A stretch of DNA of 64,000 bases, taken from assembly GCA_037039685.1 (NCBI GenBank), contig JAWNGF010000002.1:992001-1056000 (forward strand), written 5' to 3'. The notes beneath the pieces were generated by a model that saw only the letters and a list, made by a program, of their open reading frames with translations, was not told where the DNA came from and ran no database searches. The stretch comes from Ceratobasidium sp. AG-K. Lineage: Eukaryota; Basidiomycota; Agaricomycetes; Cantharellales; Ceratobasidiaceae. The translations under genes and the position numbers were made by a program. The number at the start of each line of letters is the position of its first letter. Position 1 is the stretch's first letter. Positions 10,948 to 22,702 of this stretch are shown here, one piece after another.

Positions 10948-12216
10948 ATGTCAGAAACCGAAACCAAGACCGAAGCCCCGACAAAGCCAGCGTATCACCT
11001 CCGCCCGGCCCGCAAGCAAGTCAAGCCTGGTGATGTAGAAAGAAAAGAGACCCCACAAACGGGAAAGGAATACAGTAAGTAATACGTTTTGTGATCGTTC
11101 ACGGCTAACATTCAGACAGACATCTGGTACAACAAGTGGGCAGGAGGTGATCGGGAAGACAGTTACTCCAAGTAAGTCGAACCGGCTTTCTATGAAATTA
11201 CACCTAACTGGTGTAACAGCAAAGTCAAGTCCCAGACACGATGCAACATTAAACGCGACGCTGGCTACACACGGGCCAACACGACCGGAATGAAATATTG
11301 TTGCCTGTTCTTTGCTCGAGGATGCTGTCCGTATGGGTAAGTTGTTACTGCTTCTTGCGTACGCTAGCTAATGTATTCTAGTTTCGAGTGTGAATATCGC
11401 CACGACCTTCCCTTACCCTCCAGTAGCATGCCTGAATCATCAAAAGACTGCTTTGCCCGTGACAAATTCTCCGACTACCGCGATGATATGGGTGGTGTCG
11501 GATCGTTTACACGACAGAACAGAACATTGTACATTGGTCGAATCAAGGAAACTGGCCCTGGAAACGAGACCGAGGAGATTGTTAGGAGACACTTCAAGAT
11601 GTGGGGAGAGATTATATTCCGTGAGTAGAGCTGGTCTGTTCAGAAACACGACCTAACAATTTCTAGTCAGAGTACTCCAACACCGAAGTGTTGCCTTTGT
11701 AACGTATGCCGACGAGACCAGCGCGCAGTTTGCCAAGGAAGCAATGGCTTGCCAGAGTATGGACAACGACGAAATTCTCAACGTACGGTACGTGCTCTGG
11801 CCCAACTCACCAACCTTCTCTGACCAGTTCACAGCTGGGCGACAGAGGACCCCAACCCCACTTCCAAACTCACAGAAAAGCGACGTCTAGAGGAAATTGG
11901 AAGTGTGGCGATTGCCAACAAACTTGACCCCCGCATGGTCGACGCAGTGCGCCACATTCGAGCACTCGAAGACGAAGAAGCTGTCCCAGAACCAGCCTCG
12001 CCCCCCGAAAAGCGCCAACGGATGATCGAGCCCGAGCCCGAGCCCGAGCCAGAAACAGGTATCCTGAGCGCGCAAACGTTGGAGGGAATCAAGTATCTTG
12101 CTGAGCTGAGGCGACAGCAGGAAAAGGCGCTTCAGCCAAAGGCCACGCCCCGTCCGGCCGCTAAAGCTGGTCTGGGTGGACTAGGGGGATATGGCAGTGA
12201 TGAGGACGAAGACTAG
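10948..12216 (+). CDS. cwc2: Pre-mRNA-splicing factor Cwc2 (RBM22-like)
   Basis: Six exons (10948-11074, 11120-11171, 11220-11336, 11382-11620, 11667-11787, 11835-12216) give 345 residues with frames closing exactly. The N-terminus contains YNIWYNKWAGGD and the torus/CCCH zinc-finger region CCLFFARGCC-PYG-FECEYRHDLP. An RRM follows, from TLYIGRI to VAFVTYADETSAQFAKEAM and LNVRWATEDPNP. This order (torus, CCCH finger, RRM, charged tail) is that of Cwc2. Cwc2 is an NTC-associated factor that contacts U6 snRNA and the intron near the spliceosome's catalytic centre. The tail after the RRM is acidic and ends GGYGSDEDED. The second exon uses the later of two close AG acceptors, because only that one gives the conserved NIWYNKW. 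Start: ACCATGT context at 10948. Confidence 0.92.
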
Positions 12217-12541
12217 GTTTGTTATGTAGACGTCGTGTAATGAGAGCGCGCAGGATAGTTTTATTAGCCTGTTGTAATACGAGCAAAACAGCCATATCCC
12301 TGTCTATGTGATCCTACCACCACCCGATTAGCACCATACCCCACTTGCCTTGTCGAGTTATACCAGTGAACATGGCCTTTTCGTAATGCGCTGGGCAATT
12401 CACGTACATTGTCACCGCCAAATGGGCAAGTGCGGGCATCAAGGCACCGCTATGCAGTGCGCACCGCCACCTCGTGGTCACCCAGGGCAGGTTTAAAAGA
12501 CCATCGGCACCCAGAGAGGAAAGTTCATCTACCCTTTTACG

Positions 12542-13960
12542 ATGATTATCTCTACGCTTGCCGCTGGCTTGTGGGTTGCATCACTGGGCGCAGCTGCTCC
12601 CGCGCCATTTGGCTCGACATCTCAATTAGGGGCTTTGGCACGACGGGATAACGATTTGGGCTCATTGGTCCTCATTGTGAAAGCCCAAGACGACGTAAAC
12701 GACCCCGACGACTTGACTGTATCCTCTTGTTTGCTCAACAATGGCAATACGACTCTGAAGGTTCTCAATGACCCCAATGGTGAGCTCGTCGACGCCCGGG
12801 GGTTACGAATCTAATGCGCGCCCAGGTCCACTAAGTACGTGGAAAACCCATACCTTTGAATTTTACGAGGTCCCTGCGAGTAGATCGGGTCTCAAGGCGA
12901 GAGCAGGCGGTGGAACAGCTGGCGTCAATGCCGTCCGTGTCAAGGTACGCGTTTAGCGTGTTTCATTCGCGTTCCTTGTTTACCTTTTTGGTTTAGTACA
13001 ATCCCGAAGTGGTCGCAGCGCTATCTGATCCCAACACGTACACTGTGCTCAAGCCGGGCGAAAACAAGACTGTTGTGCACGATCGTAAGTCCACCCTTTT
13101 CCCATGGGTCGTGGCTAACACGTCAACTAGTCTCGGGGATGTACAACTTTCAAACAACGGGCGAGTATGCCGTGCGTCTGACGGCAAACGCAGAGTACAT
13201 GCGCATCGTAAAGGATGATGGCTCGGTTGGCTATATCCAAGCCAAGATGTACGACGGGACCGAGGCGGCTAACTGGACTGCGACACATGTCGCTGAGGCA
13301 GGCACCTACGCGTCTATGCGTGGTCTCATCAACGCCGGTATTCCCAATCATGGCTCGGGCTCGCTCTTCCGTCGATGGGAAGACGAATCCAACCTCTCGA
13401 AGCGTCAAACATACAACAACTGTTCTGCGGCGCAACAAAAGGATATTGAAGCAGGTGTGGCAGGAGCCAACGCCTATATTGACGAAGTAAACAAGTACCT
13501 CGCATCAGCATACTACCTCGCCAACGCGCGTTACCGCACCTGGTTCGGACCGTACACGAAGACTCGATGGGACACGGTCAAGTCCCATTTCACTGCCCTT
13601 CACGGCCAGCCTGCGCGATTTAGGTACGACTGCTCATGCACAGAGGCGGATACATTTGCATTTGTGTACCCCAACCAATTCGGAATTGTATACTTGTGCG
13701 GGGCGTTTTGGAGAGCCACGACGCTTGGACAAGACTCCAAGGCTGGGACAATTATCCACGAGGCTACTCATTTTACGACGATTGCGGGCACCGACGATCA
13801 CGCATATGGGCACGCAGAGGTTCAAAAATTGGCCACGAATTTCCCTGATCAGGCTGTAATGAACGCAGAGTAAGTCCACACCGTACTATAGTGAACCCAA
13901 ACTGATCGTTTAATTAGCTCCCACGAGTACTTTGCAGAAAACACGCCTGAAATTCTTTAA
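12542..13960 (+). CDS. Secreted peptidyl-Lys metalloendopeptidase (deuterolysin family M35)
   Basis: Five exons (12542-12779, 12826-12944, 12997-13084, 13131-13869, 13918-13960) give 408 residues. A signal peptide (MIISTLAAGLWVASLGAAAP) is followed by a propeptide of about 250 residues with a Lys-Arg site just before QTYNNCSAAQQ, the expected start of the mature enzyme. The catalytic region has HEATH (zinc-binding HExxH with the catalytic Glu) and, 12 residues later, GTDDHAYG with the third ligand Asp, as in aspzincins. YPNQFGIVYLCGAFW and HEYFAENTP match the layout of Lys-specific enzymes from mushrooms. It should be exported and cleave before Lys in extracellular proteins. A TTTAAAA box at about 12491 lies 50 nt before the start. 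Confidence 0.92.
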
Positions 13961-14986
13961 GTTTCCGCGCACTTATTATGTACTTTATTAGGATTGACAA
14001 CGGACACTAATTCACGATTGCTACTCGTTAGCTGATGTTTTATTACACTTCACATATGACTTAGTTTCAATAGAGAACGAGCATTCATCAGGCAAAGAGC
14101 GAAAAGGAGATATCCACGTACAAAGACCCAGGACCGAGACAAACGTATTGATACCTATAGGAGGAATGCACACGTATAGTATTTATCCAAAAGATCGTCA
14201 ATATTTGACTAGACCAGGTGCAGATATAAATAATGAACGCATATGGTCACCTAGGCATACAAAGCCCCTGGAGTTAGATTCACTAATAGTCGCTTGCGCT
14301 CACGCCCATCTCATGTATTTAACCGTCAGTCACGGTGGCGACGGATAGTAATCAAAGGTTTATATACATGTCCTGATGTGAAAAGCCGCCCTTAGAGCGA
14401 AAGGTACGTGGGGAGGATATACCCGTTACTTCATAACGGTAGGTAGGATTGTGTTAGATTAACGCTTTTGAGTCCCGGCATCATGTTCGACGTATATCCA
14501 CCGATGTTACCTGCATCTAACATTGGCTCACTATTACACTTTCCAGGCTTGAACCACCACCACGCAATAGGACGGATCTGCTGATGTCTAGAGTATTGTC
14601 CTACACCAAGTCTTCCTTTTGTTCGATCAGGCCATTAACAGACCTGAAGGGTGAGGCTCTGACCTGTAAAGAAAGATATATCACTTCCGTTTAGCTAGAC
14701 GGGCTAGATGAAATTTTGTCGAGCGTGCTCACTTCTGTGGGATGGCTCGGCGGTGCTCTAGAGCCACCTACTTGGGCTGCCATTCTCAGACCAACTTGAC
14801 GACGACTCTGTTGCAATCAATAACTATTCACCAGACTTAAGCTAACAACAAAGAGAGGTATCCGTGTACAAAAAAGTCAAGGCGAACGTATAAATACATA
14901 GTCAAGGGGAGCACATATTGACTAGTCCACGAGATCTCATGTATCGGACTAGGCAAAGTGCACGCATAATCAACGAGCGCATATAA
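13961..14986. other. Intergenic region with a degenerate duplicated segment
   Basis: No gene is supported. The stretch 14083-14260 resembles 14845-15000 at the 3' end of the next gene. The rest (about 14300-14840) shows nothing recognisable. Both flanking genes end here (convergent). Confidence 0.4.
14083..14260 (-). repeat. Diverged copy of the 3' end/flank of the zinc-finger regulator
   Basis: Shared blocks occur in the same order as in 14845-15000: CAAAGAG, TATCC-CGTACAAA, AACGTAT, ATATT-TTGACTAG, GTGCA, GCATAT and CTAGGCATAC. The match is patchy, with small indels. It suggests an old tandem duplication of the 3' end of the gene that stops at 14987. Confidence 0.4.
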
Positions 14987-17900
14987 CTAGGCATACGGCG
15001 TGGGCAACCCTCCGGCAAGCACACGAGCATTCTCACGCTCAGCGTCTTGCTGCTGCTTGACCAACATCTCGTGGTGGCGGCGCAGATCCTGGCTGGTACG
15101 CGAGTCGGGGGCGCGCGACGATGGAGGAGGGACGTGTTGGATATGGTGCATAGGTGGGAGCGTTTGTGCGGGAGGGGGAGTCGCCTCGTCACTCTTGCGC
15201 TTATATGGCCGCTTCGACTTGGCTCCATTTTGGTCTTCCTGCTTGCGCTTGGATCCTGCCGACCCTACAGGAGACAGGGGTACCCTGGGTGGCGAGTGGG
15301 ACGCAGGCTTGCGGTCGACGGGGGCAGTGTGATAACCTGGGTCGGGCGAGTGGTCTTCCAGAGGCGCACATGGGATTGACCTACGCAGACACTCCTCACA
15401 TCCATGGTTCTCTGGGTGACCAGGCCTACATACGATTCGATTGTCTGCGCAAGGTTAGTTTTTATCAACACCTTGATGCACAGGACTTACTATAGCAGTA
15501 TACACAACTTCGCCGAGCGCTACCATTAGATTTGGTGTCCTTCGGCCTGGAACTGCGGGGCGACGCGACCCGCGCGGGAACCCCGACTGGACTGGGTGTG
15601 GCATCGTATGCAGGCCCTCGAGCGGATCCCCGTTTATCGACAGGCGACATGGCACTGCCACTGTACCTGGATGCTGGCGGAACCGACTTCCGACCCACTT
15701 TCCAGATCTGCACGACCAGTACGCAGTCGGACATGTCTCGGAGTTGGGTAAACTTGAGGGTGTTGAGCCCTTCTCTAATTTCGCTGGTTATGTCGATGGT
15801 TTGATTTAATTTGCCCTGCTCAAGATCCACGTGAGAATGCGTAGCATTTTGATCAACTCGACGTACGTTAGGAGGCGGTGCCATGTGGTGCGAGCTCGCA
15901 GGCTCGTCTCCAGATGTGATGGAATACACACCGGCCTTGGGAAGCCAGTCGGTTGCCACTCCGAGTGTCACCCGCTCTTGGGAACCCGAGTCGGGTGGAT
16001 TCTTCCGATAACAGTTCAGATGGAAGCGAAGATCATCTTCGACAGATCTATAGAGCGTGATAAATCAAATGAAACACGCGAACATCCCAGACTACTTACC
16101 GGTTCGGCGATCGCAGATGCGCCCATTGGGTAGCACATACAGACTTGGCTCTGTCAGCATCGAAGCGGAAGACCAAGACGTCCGCAGGGGAACGGCCTCC
16201 TTCCACTGCGCACAGATTTTCACCCGCCTGAACTTCGGTCTCATCGTCATCCTCGACGGCCGGAGCTGGGCGATGCTCATCACTGGGGCGTCGATGACGG
16301 TCCTACCACGTGATGTTAATTAAATGGTGTAGCAATTGGTCAGCAATAGCCTTACCTCGTCAGCCGTAGACATGTCGACCGAAGGGGAAGGATTCAGAGG
16401 AGCGCGAGCGTCCCGGTTATAAGAGTGACGTGCTTCCGAATGATCCTGAGCCGATACGTAATCCGTCGTACGCCCACGATAACCCTATCAAGAATTAGGA
16501 AGATCAGTTGTGAATGGGATCAATTGTGAATAGGAGGGATCAAATGGGAGGATTGATGAAGAAGCGCTCACGTCGTCGGGCTGTGACGTGCGCGAAATTC
16601 GGGCACGACTGCTCAGTGCGTAATCGAGGCCGGCGGTGGTGGGTGGCTGGGAGCGCTGGCCGTTGGCAATGGCCTTTTCGATGACGCGCAGTTGCTGCTG
16701 CTGTTGCTGGACGTATTCGCCCGGTGGCGAGCGGGATCGGGACGAGTGTGGCGAGTGTGGCAGGACGGCCTTGTCGTCTTCGCGGACGTACGAGTCGTGG
16801 GGGAGGGTGTGGCCAGCAGATGGGCGAGATTGACGGCCCGGTCGTTTTTTGACCGTCGAGGATCTCATTGACTTTGGGCGCTTCCTTCCGTGAACCCGGA
16901 AGCTGGTGTGACAGGCATCAACATTCATCAAAGATCATCCCGTGGTTTGCTTACTAAATTTGGCATGCATTGCAAATCGTTCGTCCATCTTCGTCTTTTC
17001 GCCACAGCGATGTCTTGTCTAGGCACCATTCTGTCAGCCGGTGCATATCATCTCATTTTCCCCGTATCGCGTACCTGTGTCACAGTTGATGCAGCGCTCG
17101 TGGCCTGGATCGCAAATCCATGTTCAGTCGCAGCCGAATGACATTAATCGCCTACTTGCCTGTGTGGGGCGAACGCCGCCGAGGAACTTCGCTATCTTCC
17201 ATCTCAACGTCTCCGTTGCCTGTCATGGTGTGAGCCAATTAAGGACCCGATGGCATGTGCACTTACGTTGGAGAAGCTGAGAAGACGTTGATGAGACTGG
17301 GCGTGCGTCGTCTTCGTCCTCGTCCTCGTCCCAAGCCTTTTCGTCTGGTCGTGGGGCTGTAGCAGATGAATCGCGTCGCTTGGTTGCGCGGGCGAATTAT
17401 TTCCCTGACCGTAATGCCCGGACCGATCATGTCCTGTACCAGACGACGCAAATGAATCTCGGCGAGAGGGATCCTGCGCCCGGCGAGATACGTCATTTCG
17501 CGCTGGTGCTGGACCAGGGAGAATGTAGGTAGGAGCACCGGCCGCAGCAGGTGGCGCGTATCCTTTCACGGCCTTGCCAAGTTCCATTAGCATGGGTGGT
17601 GGGGCACCGTTAGAAGTTGCGGCCGCCGCAGCAATGTCTGGACCCATCGGGACTACATAGTGCAGCCCTCCGCGGTTGGAGAAGCCACCATAGTGAGACT
17701 TTTGGGGATATTCGCACTTGGCCTGGCGGTGCTTCATACACATGTCACATTGAGGCAATGAGCCGTCGCATTTGATTTTCCGTCCTTCACAGCCGTGTCA
17801 AATTGGCCAGGCTAGGTAATATTGGTCACTTACTTCGGCAAAATAGGCAAGCTGTATTGGCAGGTATATTTGCCTGAAAAGGCTTTGATTGATTAATCCG

Positions 17901-18583
17901 GTTGAGGCGGGCTAGACATCGAGCCATGAGTAATGGTCCGAGAGATGGAGTCTAGGTAATACCTCGGAGGTCGTCTTCTTCAAATGCCGTCGAATTTTCG
18001 TTGACGGTATCGACCATTCTGATGTAGCCCTTGACAGCCCCTTCCATCTGGGGCGGACACACAAAGTGTCGCTCTTGTGCCACCCGGGCGGTGATCTCCC
18101 ACAACCCCGCAGCTCGCGTCTTGGAAATTTCATCGCTTGCAACCTGAAATCCCATGTCGTTAGTTGACGCGATAGTAAGAAGATCAATGGAGGAAGAATG
18201 TGATTCCTGCCGGAGATGTCCGAGAGGAGACAGCCGGACATGGTAAGCAATGAGAAACACACCTCGAGCAACTCGATGATACGCTGGCGGGTGATCGGCC
18301 GAGTGTAGAGGTCGGGATTGCTTAGGCGTTCGCAGAGGTCGTTGAGCATTCCGGTGTCCCCAACATCGAGATTGTCGCTGGCCTGGGTAATAGCTGCTGT
18401 GGCCGCATCTAGTGCAGCATCAGTCGAATGTTTGGATGTTGGCGGAGCCGGGAGGCTACGGGGAAGTGTTCTGAACGCTGGCTGCTCCGATATGGGGTAT
18501 TGGGGCGCACGAGCCTCGGGAGAACGGTGGTTGAGTGGATGCGGGAGCTGAGTGTGCGTCGGTGGTGGAGAGGCGCTCGCCAT
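14987..18583 (-). CDS. Transcription factor with both a Zn2Cys6 cluster and a GATA-type zinc finger
   Basis: A chain of at least a dozen exons keeps one frame. After a Pro/Ser-rich start and a helical region (TRQRIIELLE, splice, VASDEISKTRAAGLW), exon 17851-17834 plus 17784 onward gives CLFCRRRKIKC, then DGSLPQCDMC and CEYP. That is a complete fungal Zn2Cys6 cluster (C-x2-C-x6-C-x6-C-x2-C-x7-C). Introns 17439-17357, 17266-17220 and 17159-17105 (GC-AG) lead through an acidic stretch to CINCDT. Intron 17074-17019 then joins DKTSLWRKDEDGRTICNAC and, after 16954-16903, YFRVHGRKRPKSM. This is a GATA finger (C-x2-C-x17-C-x2-C) with its basic tail. Downstream come a Gln run, a conserved-looking block (VTLGVATDWLPKAGVYS) and a Lys/Arg-rich C-terminus ending LPTPYA. 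Start chosen at 18583; 18718 is an alternative. The exons between about 16480 and 15360 are least certain. Targets are unknown. Confidence 0.7.
17105..17159 (-). other. GC-AG intron in the zinc-finger regulator (55 nt)
   Basis: Exon end ACAG is followed by donor GCAAGT; the acceptor is GATCCAG. Splicing here brings the first Cys pair of the GATA finger (CINC) into frame with the upstream acidic exon. Confidence 0.7.
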
Positions 18584-20793
18584 ATCGCGGGCTTTGTTTG
18601 CGGTGGTGGAGAGGGAAAAGAGGTTGCTGCCAACAGCACTCGACCGCAATTTGTGGCTGACTGGTTCGGAACACACTCTACGATCCGGAGCCCGACTCCG
18701 CAAACGACTGGATCCCATTTGATGCTCTTCGCATATACTACACGTGTCATAGTAATTCAATTCGTGACCCCGGATTCCCTGCTATCAATCAACGACGGCA
18801 ATGCACCAATCCAAGCACTACCGGAATCCCATAGATACCCTATAGGAATTCCTACACCTTGTGACTCAGGCCTGCATGATGCGAACATTCCATGCTGCAG
18901 CGATAAGCGACCCACCCTGCGCCTCCTCTTCTCGTGGGAATTCACCGGCAACCGCCTAGTATTCTGATGACACCACGGTGTAACCATCATCTCACCAACT
19001 GCCAGATCGTTCATCACTGATATGCCGAGCCTTGATGTTTATGTCTCATATAAGATCGCGTGCCGCAGTCCCTCAACTCCCGTGTGAACCCACTCGTTTT
19101 ATTGGTGGGTCGCAGCTGTGACTGCTCTTTCCGCTAAAACTTTGTTTCTTGCCTCAACCCGTGCCAGCCACATCAAAACGCCCCCGGACACTATAGATAC
19201 GCAACTTCTTGCGGTAAGATGCGCTTCTAATTATGCAACTGCTTTAGCACTTGATTCGGAAGTCCTCGGACGTCTGGCAACCAAAGTTTGTTCCGCATAT
19301 GGCCTGTATGTAAGTTGCGCTGGCAAGGGGTAGGCTGATGGTAACTGGCCGACGTTTATATCTTGCATACCTTTAGGCTCGGTGATCGGAATGGACCTAT
19401 CCTCTGTGTGTTCCTGATCATGCAACCCACTCACCGTGTGCCGTGGCAAGATTCCAATGCCCTCATCCACGCGTACCTCGTTTGATCGGCAGCAACGGAA
19501 AAGGCTCCCGTGGTCTTGGATGCTTGGTATCAGCTCGCTAAATAACTATCCTGCCGACAATCTAGCGCGGACAAGACTGGGAGATGGAAAGAAGATACTG
19601 TATCCGCTTGGCCCACCCAAGTGGTGTCAGAAACGTGATGGGTGACAACATCTGAATTTGGTCGCGTGTACTCTATTGATTCGCTGTCACCCTTGAAAAC
19701 TGTTTGCGTCGCCGGCCGATACGATAGATAGCTTGACGGATATGGCGTTCGCCACGAATTTGTGGCTGAGGGCTATGAAATGGCTATTCAGATCAAGCGT
19801 CAAGGAGCGTGTAATTACTGTCACTGGGGTCCTGGTTCGTCTTGGGTATCCCCTAGCCATCAACTTGGTAGTTTATACTCCGTGGGTTGATCGAATTCAG
19901 TCCGTGTGTAGATCCGAGTCCACCTATATGCGCACGATTCATCGAAAGCTTGATTGACTTGTGTGCAATATTGGTGAAAAGCCTAAGTCCAGCTTATGCA
20001 ATTGAAATGGTAAACTTGGAGGCTGATCATACTCCGGAGGGATCAATTCGCTCAGTTTGAATTAATTTTCATATCGACAGCATTTCAACTCCAGATAGTG
20101 CTAGCTTGTACAGTTGAAACAATATATTTTTAATGAGGTGTCTAGAAGGTGAAAATTTTCCACCCAGCCCAACCCATCAACTATGAATACCCATTCCAAT
20201 CATCAATTGATGGATTGTAACGCGCCAACAGCCTACTTCGCTTTGTTGTCCTTCGATAGCGAAACACGATGATTAAGCGTGATTCGAATGGTGTGAAAGA
20301 ACAAGTGGTGCATGCGCGTGCAGAGAGCGTCACACGTGCACAGAGGTTCTTCCCAGTTCCCAACGAGAAGGGTAAACCACCCCTTTCAATCCACTTGATG
20401 CGGCCCATCGGGTCAGGCCTCGTTGATCGATATATTGTACCCGAATTTTTAGGCTTAGTGCGGGTGTTTCATTCAGAGCTCGACGGGGATGCGTGACTAA
20501 CATGTGATCAAGGGCATATACGCGCGTGTAAATTTACACAGGTATAAATAGAAATAGCACAAGGGAAACGGTACCGTTTCAATGGCTAAATGGGTGCATA
20601 GGTCCTATTATATATTTGAGATGACACAGACTTACGACAAACTGAAGGGGTGAAATCCACACGGGCCTGTTGGAATTTCAGTCGCGCTACGGTCTCCGCC
20701 AATCCCTTCTTATGATTGAGTGATATTCGAATGATCCATATCCCTGCCGCGGAACAATTCTTGCCACTTCGCCAGGCTGCCCGAATCGTGTTT
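18584..20793. other. Gene-poor region, about 2.2 kb
   Basis: Only short open frames without domain character are seen on both strands. It holds the promoter of the minus-strand zinc-finger regulator and the 3' side of the next minus-strand gene. A short extra exon of the H2C2 gene may lie at 20590-20790. No tRNA, repeat array or transposon ends were recognised. Confidence 0.35.
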
Positions 20794-22702
20794 CTAGACG
20801 ACGCCGGCAATCTTTTTGGCGTGACACACCGGGCAGAGTTTGATAAAGTCTCCAACGAGGACTTTAGGGACCCAGCTCTGCCAACGCACATACAGTCAGC
20901 ACACGCGAAGCTAAATGTGGCAGAAGCCTATTTACATAGTTCTTTCGTACAATAGCGGTTGTCTTGTCCCGGCCCGCATGGTTGGCAAGCAAGTGGCACT
21001 GGGCTAGCACATCGTAGATTTGTTCTTTAGCTACCACCGGCTGATCGTCATGCGTGATAACCTCAGGTTCAGGTTGATGGTTGTCTGGGCACGGGCGCCC
21101 TGTTGGAAGAGCTATTACCGAATGAGGAAAATCGGACTGTTCTAGGAAGCGCAAACGTGGAATAGTCTTTAGTGAGAAATGCTTCCTGTAAATCACAGAT
21201 GTCAGGACGAACGTGACTTGTTTATGTATGCGCATCTGTCACCTGCACCAGAATCTAAACTGTGGTGTTCCCATTCCAGGAAGGTTGTTTTTCTCTCGTT
21301 GTAGAGTAGACACAATTTCGTCGTACAGTTCTCGGGTGACCAGTGCCTTGGGAACTCTGTCAGGATGCAGTCCAGCGAGATAAGCAGCTACGGCGTTGGA
21401 AAACTCATAAGGGCAAGGAAGACGGTTATTTAGGGCCGCACTGTGGGAGACTACCGGACGGACCGAACTGAGGGTAGTTGAGGTCGCCTGAAGCGTGTTG
21501 GCGGAAGCTGGATCCAGCACGGAGAAGCCCTTTTGGCACACAGGAGATTGTAAACAATTCGTGGTCGATTGGCTTGCCAAATCCATCAACGGAGGTGGAG
21601 AACGGGCAACAGTATCAGCCGGATTATCGCATGGCTGTGAAGTTAAATCTGGTGCATTTCCCAACGGCCGTCTCCTCGAGGGAAAAGACTAAACCGAGAT
21701 GAGGCAGGGTAAGCAAGCCACCCCTCGCTTGGATGGAACGAGCGACTCTCACAGGGACAATTACTTCTTGGACTCCACCGAGATCTTCAGGGTCAATGCG
21801 GATATATGCGTGCTCGAGTGGGACTAGAATATTATTTCCGGGTAAATCAAGCTACAATCGATAAATGTATTAGCGCCGGTACTGGTAATCGTCAATCTCG
21901 GCTTACTTGCTCGTGGGGTGAGGGCCTAGACATGAGGTCTGATCCAGCCCGTTGGGGCCACAACGGATCCTTCTCAAACAGGTCATCGATAGCTCGGGGC
22001 CGAACGGTGTCTCGAGTATTACTTGTCCCAGCAGCAAGCGTCCACTCTGTGCTAGTCTGCGAGTCGGAGAAACTACGCTGAGGTAGGTGGTTTGACATTG
22101 AGTGAGTGAAGAACCGACGCTTGAGTGTCAGTGTGTTCAGACCAGTCGACCCATGCCCATTCTCCGAGTTCGATCCAAGTCGAAGGAAGGGGGCTTTGGT
22201 CGAGGAAGACTCCATAGCATCGTCGCCCTCTCTTTGACGCTTCCGCAACCGGGGTGAGTAAGAGCTGTATTCAGACTGCGTTAGGAAGGTAGCTGAGGAC
22301 GAATTCGTCGACACTAGAGACGCGCTTGAACCCCGCCTCTCTGAATTCGGACAATTGGGTTCGTTGATATATGACCATTGAGGTGCGTCAGATTGGGTTC
22401 TCGATGGACTTTGTTCACGCGACATGCTTCCCCTCTCGATAGTCGGGAATCCTTGCAACTCGTCGCTCCGGGTGTGCTCCATGGAGGGGTCATGAACTTC
22501 TGACCGTGGAGGTGCATCTGAACAAAGAATGAATGCTGATGCCAACTGTACTGCTGAACGTAGGACCCAATTGATTTCGTGAGTACATACCATTGGTCCC
22601 CCATTTGCGCTCAGACTCGGCCCCGGGGGACCTCCCGGACGGTTCCGGCCAAGCGAACCTTGTCGAGGTTCTAGAATGTAGAGTAGGGATGCGAGAAATC
22701 AT
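20794..22702 (-). CDS. Conserved fungal protein with an integrase-type H2C2 zinc-binding domain
   Basis: Exons on the minus strand: about 22702-22590 joined to the exon that starts DAPPRSEVHD, intron 21906-21852, then LDLPGNNILVPLEHAYIRID. A block with CPYEFSNAVAAYLAGLHPDR and ALVTRELYDEIVSTLQREKN follows. Intron 21242-21186 joins FWCR to KHFSLKTIPRL. The end is QIYDVLAQCHLLANHAGRDK, KNY, intron, then SWVPKVLVGDFIKLCPVC. H-x4-H (HLLANH) plus C-x2-C (CPVC) is the H2C2 zinc module found N-terminal to retroelement integrases. Here no catalytic integrase domain follows: a stop comes soon after CPVCHAKKIAGVV. The middle (21665-21690) needs an unplaced intron. The start may lie further upstream. 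The role is unknown; it looks like a domesticated or regulatory protein, not an active element. Confidence 0.6.

Noticed and set aside
11075..11115. Earlier AG acceptor (at 11115) for cwc2 intron 1
   Set aside because: Using it changes the frame-conserved NIWYNKW to an unrelated sequence; the AG at 11119 preserves the motif.
19118..19957. Several open frames of 60-80 codons in the gene-poor region
   Set aside because: No ordered motifs, mutual overlap on both strands, and lengths expected by chance in DNA of this composition.
20794..22702. Active retrotransposon
   Set aside because: Only the H2C2 zinc module is present. No reverse transcriptase, RNase H, DDE core or LTRs, and the gene contains introns.
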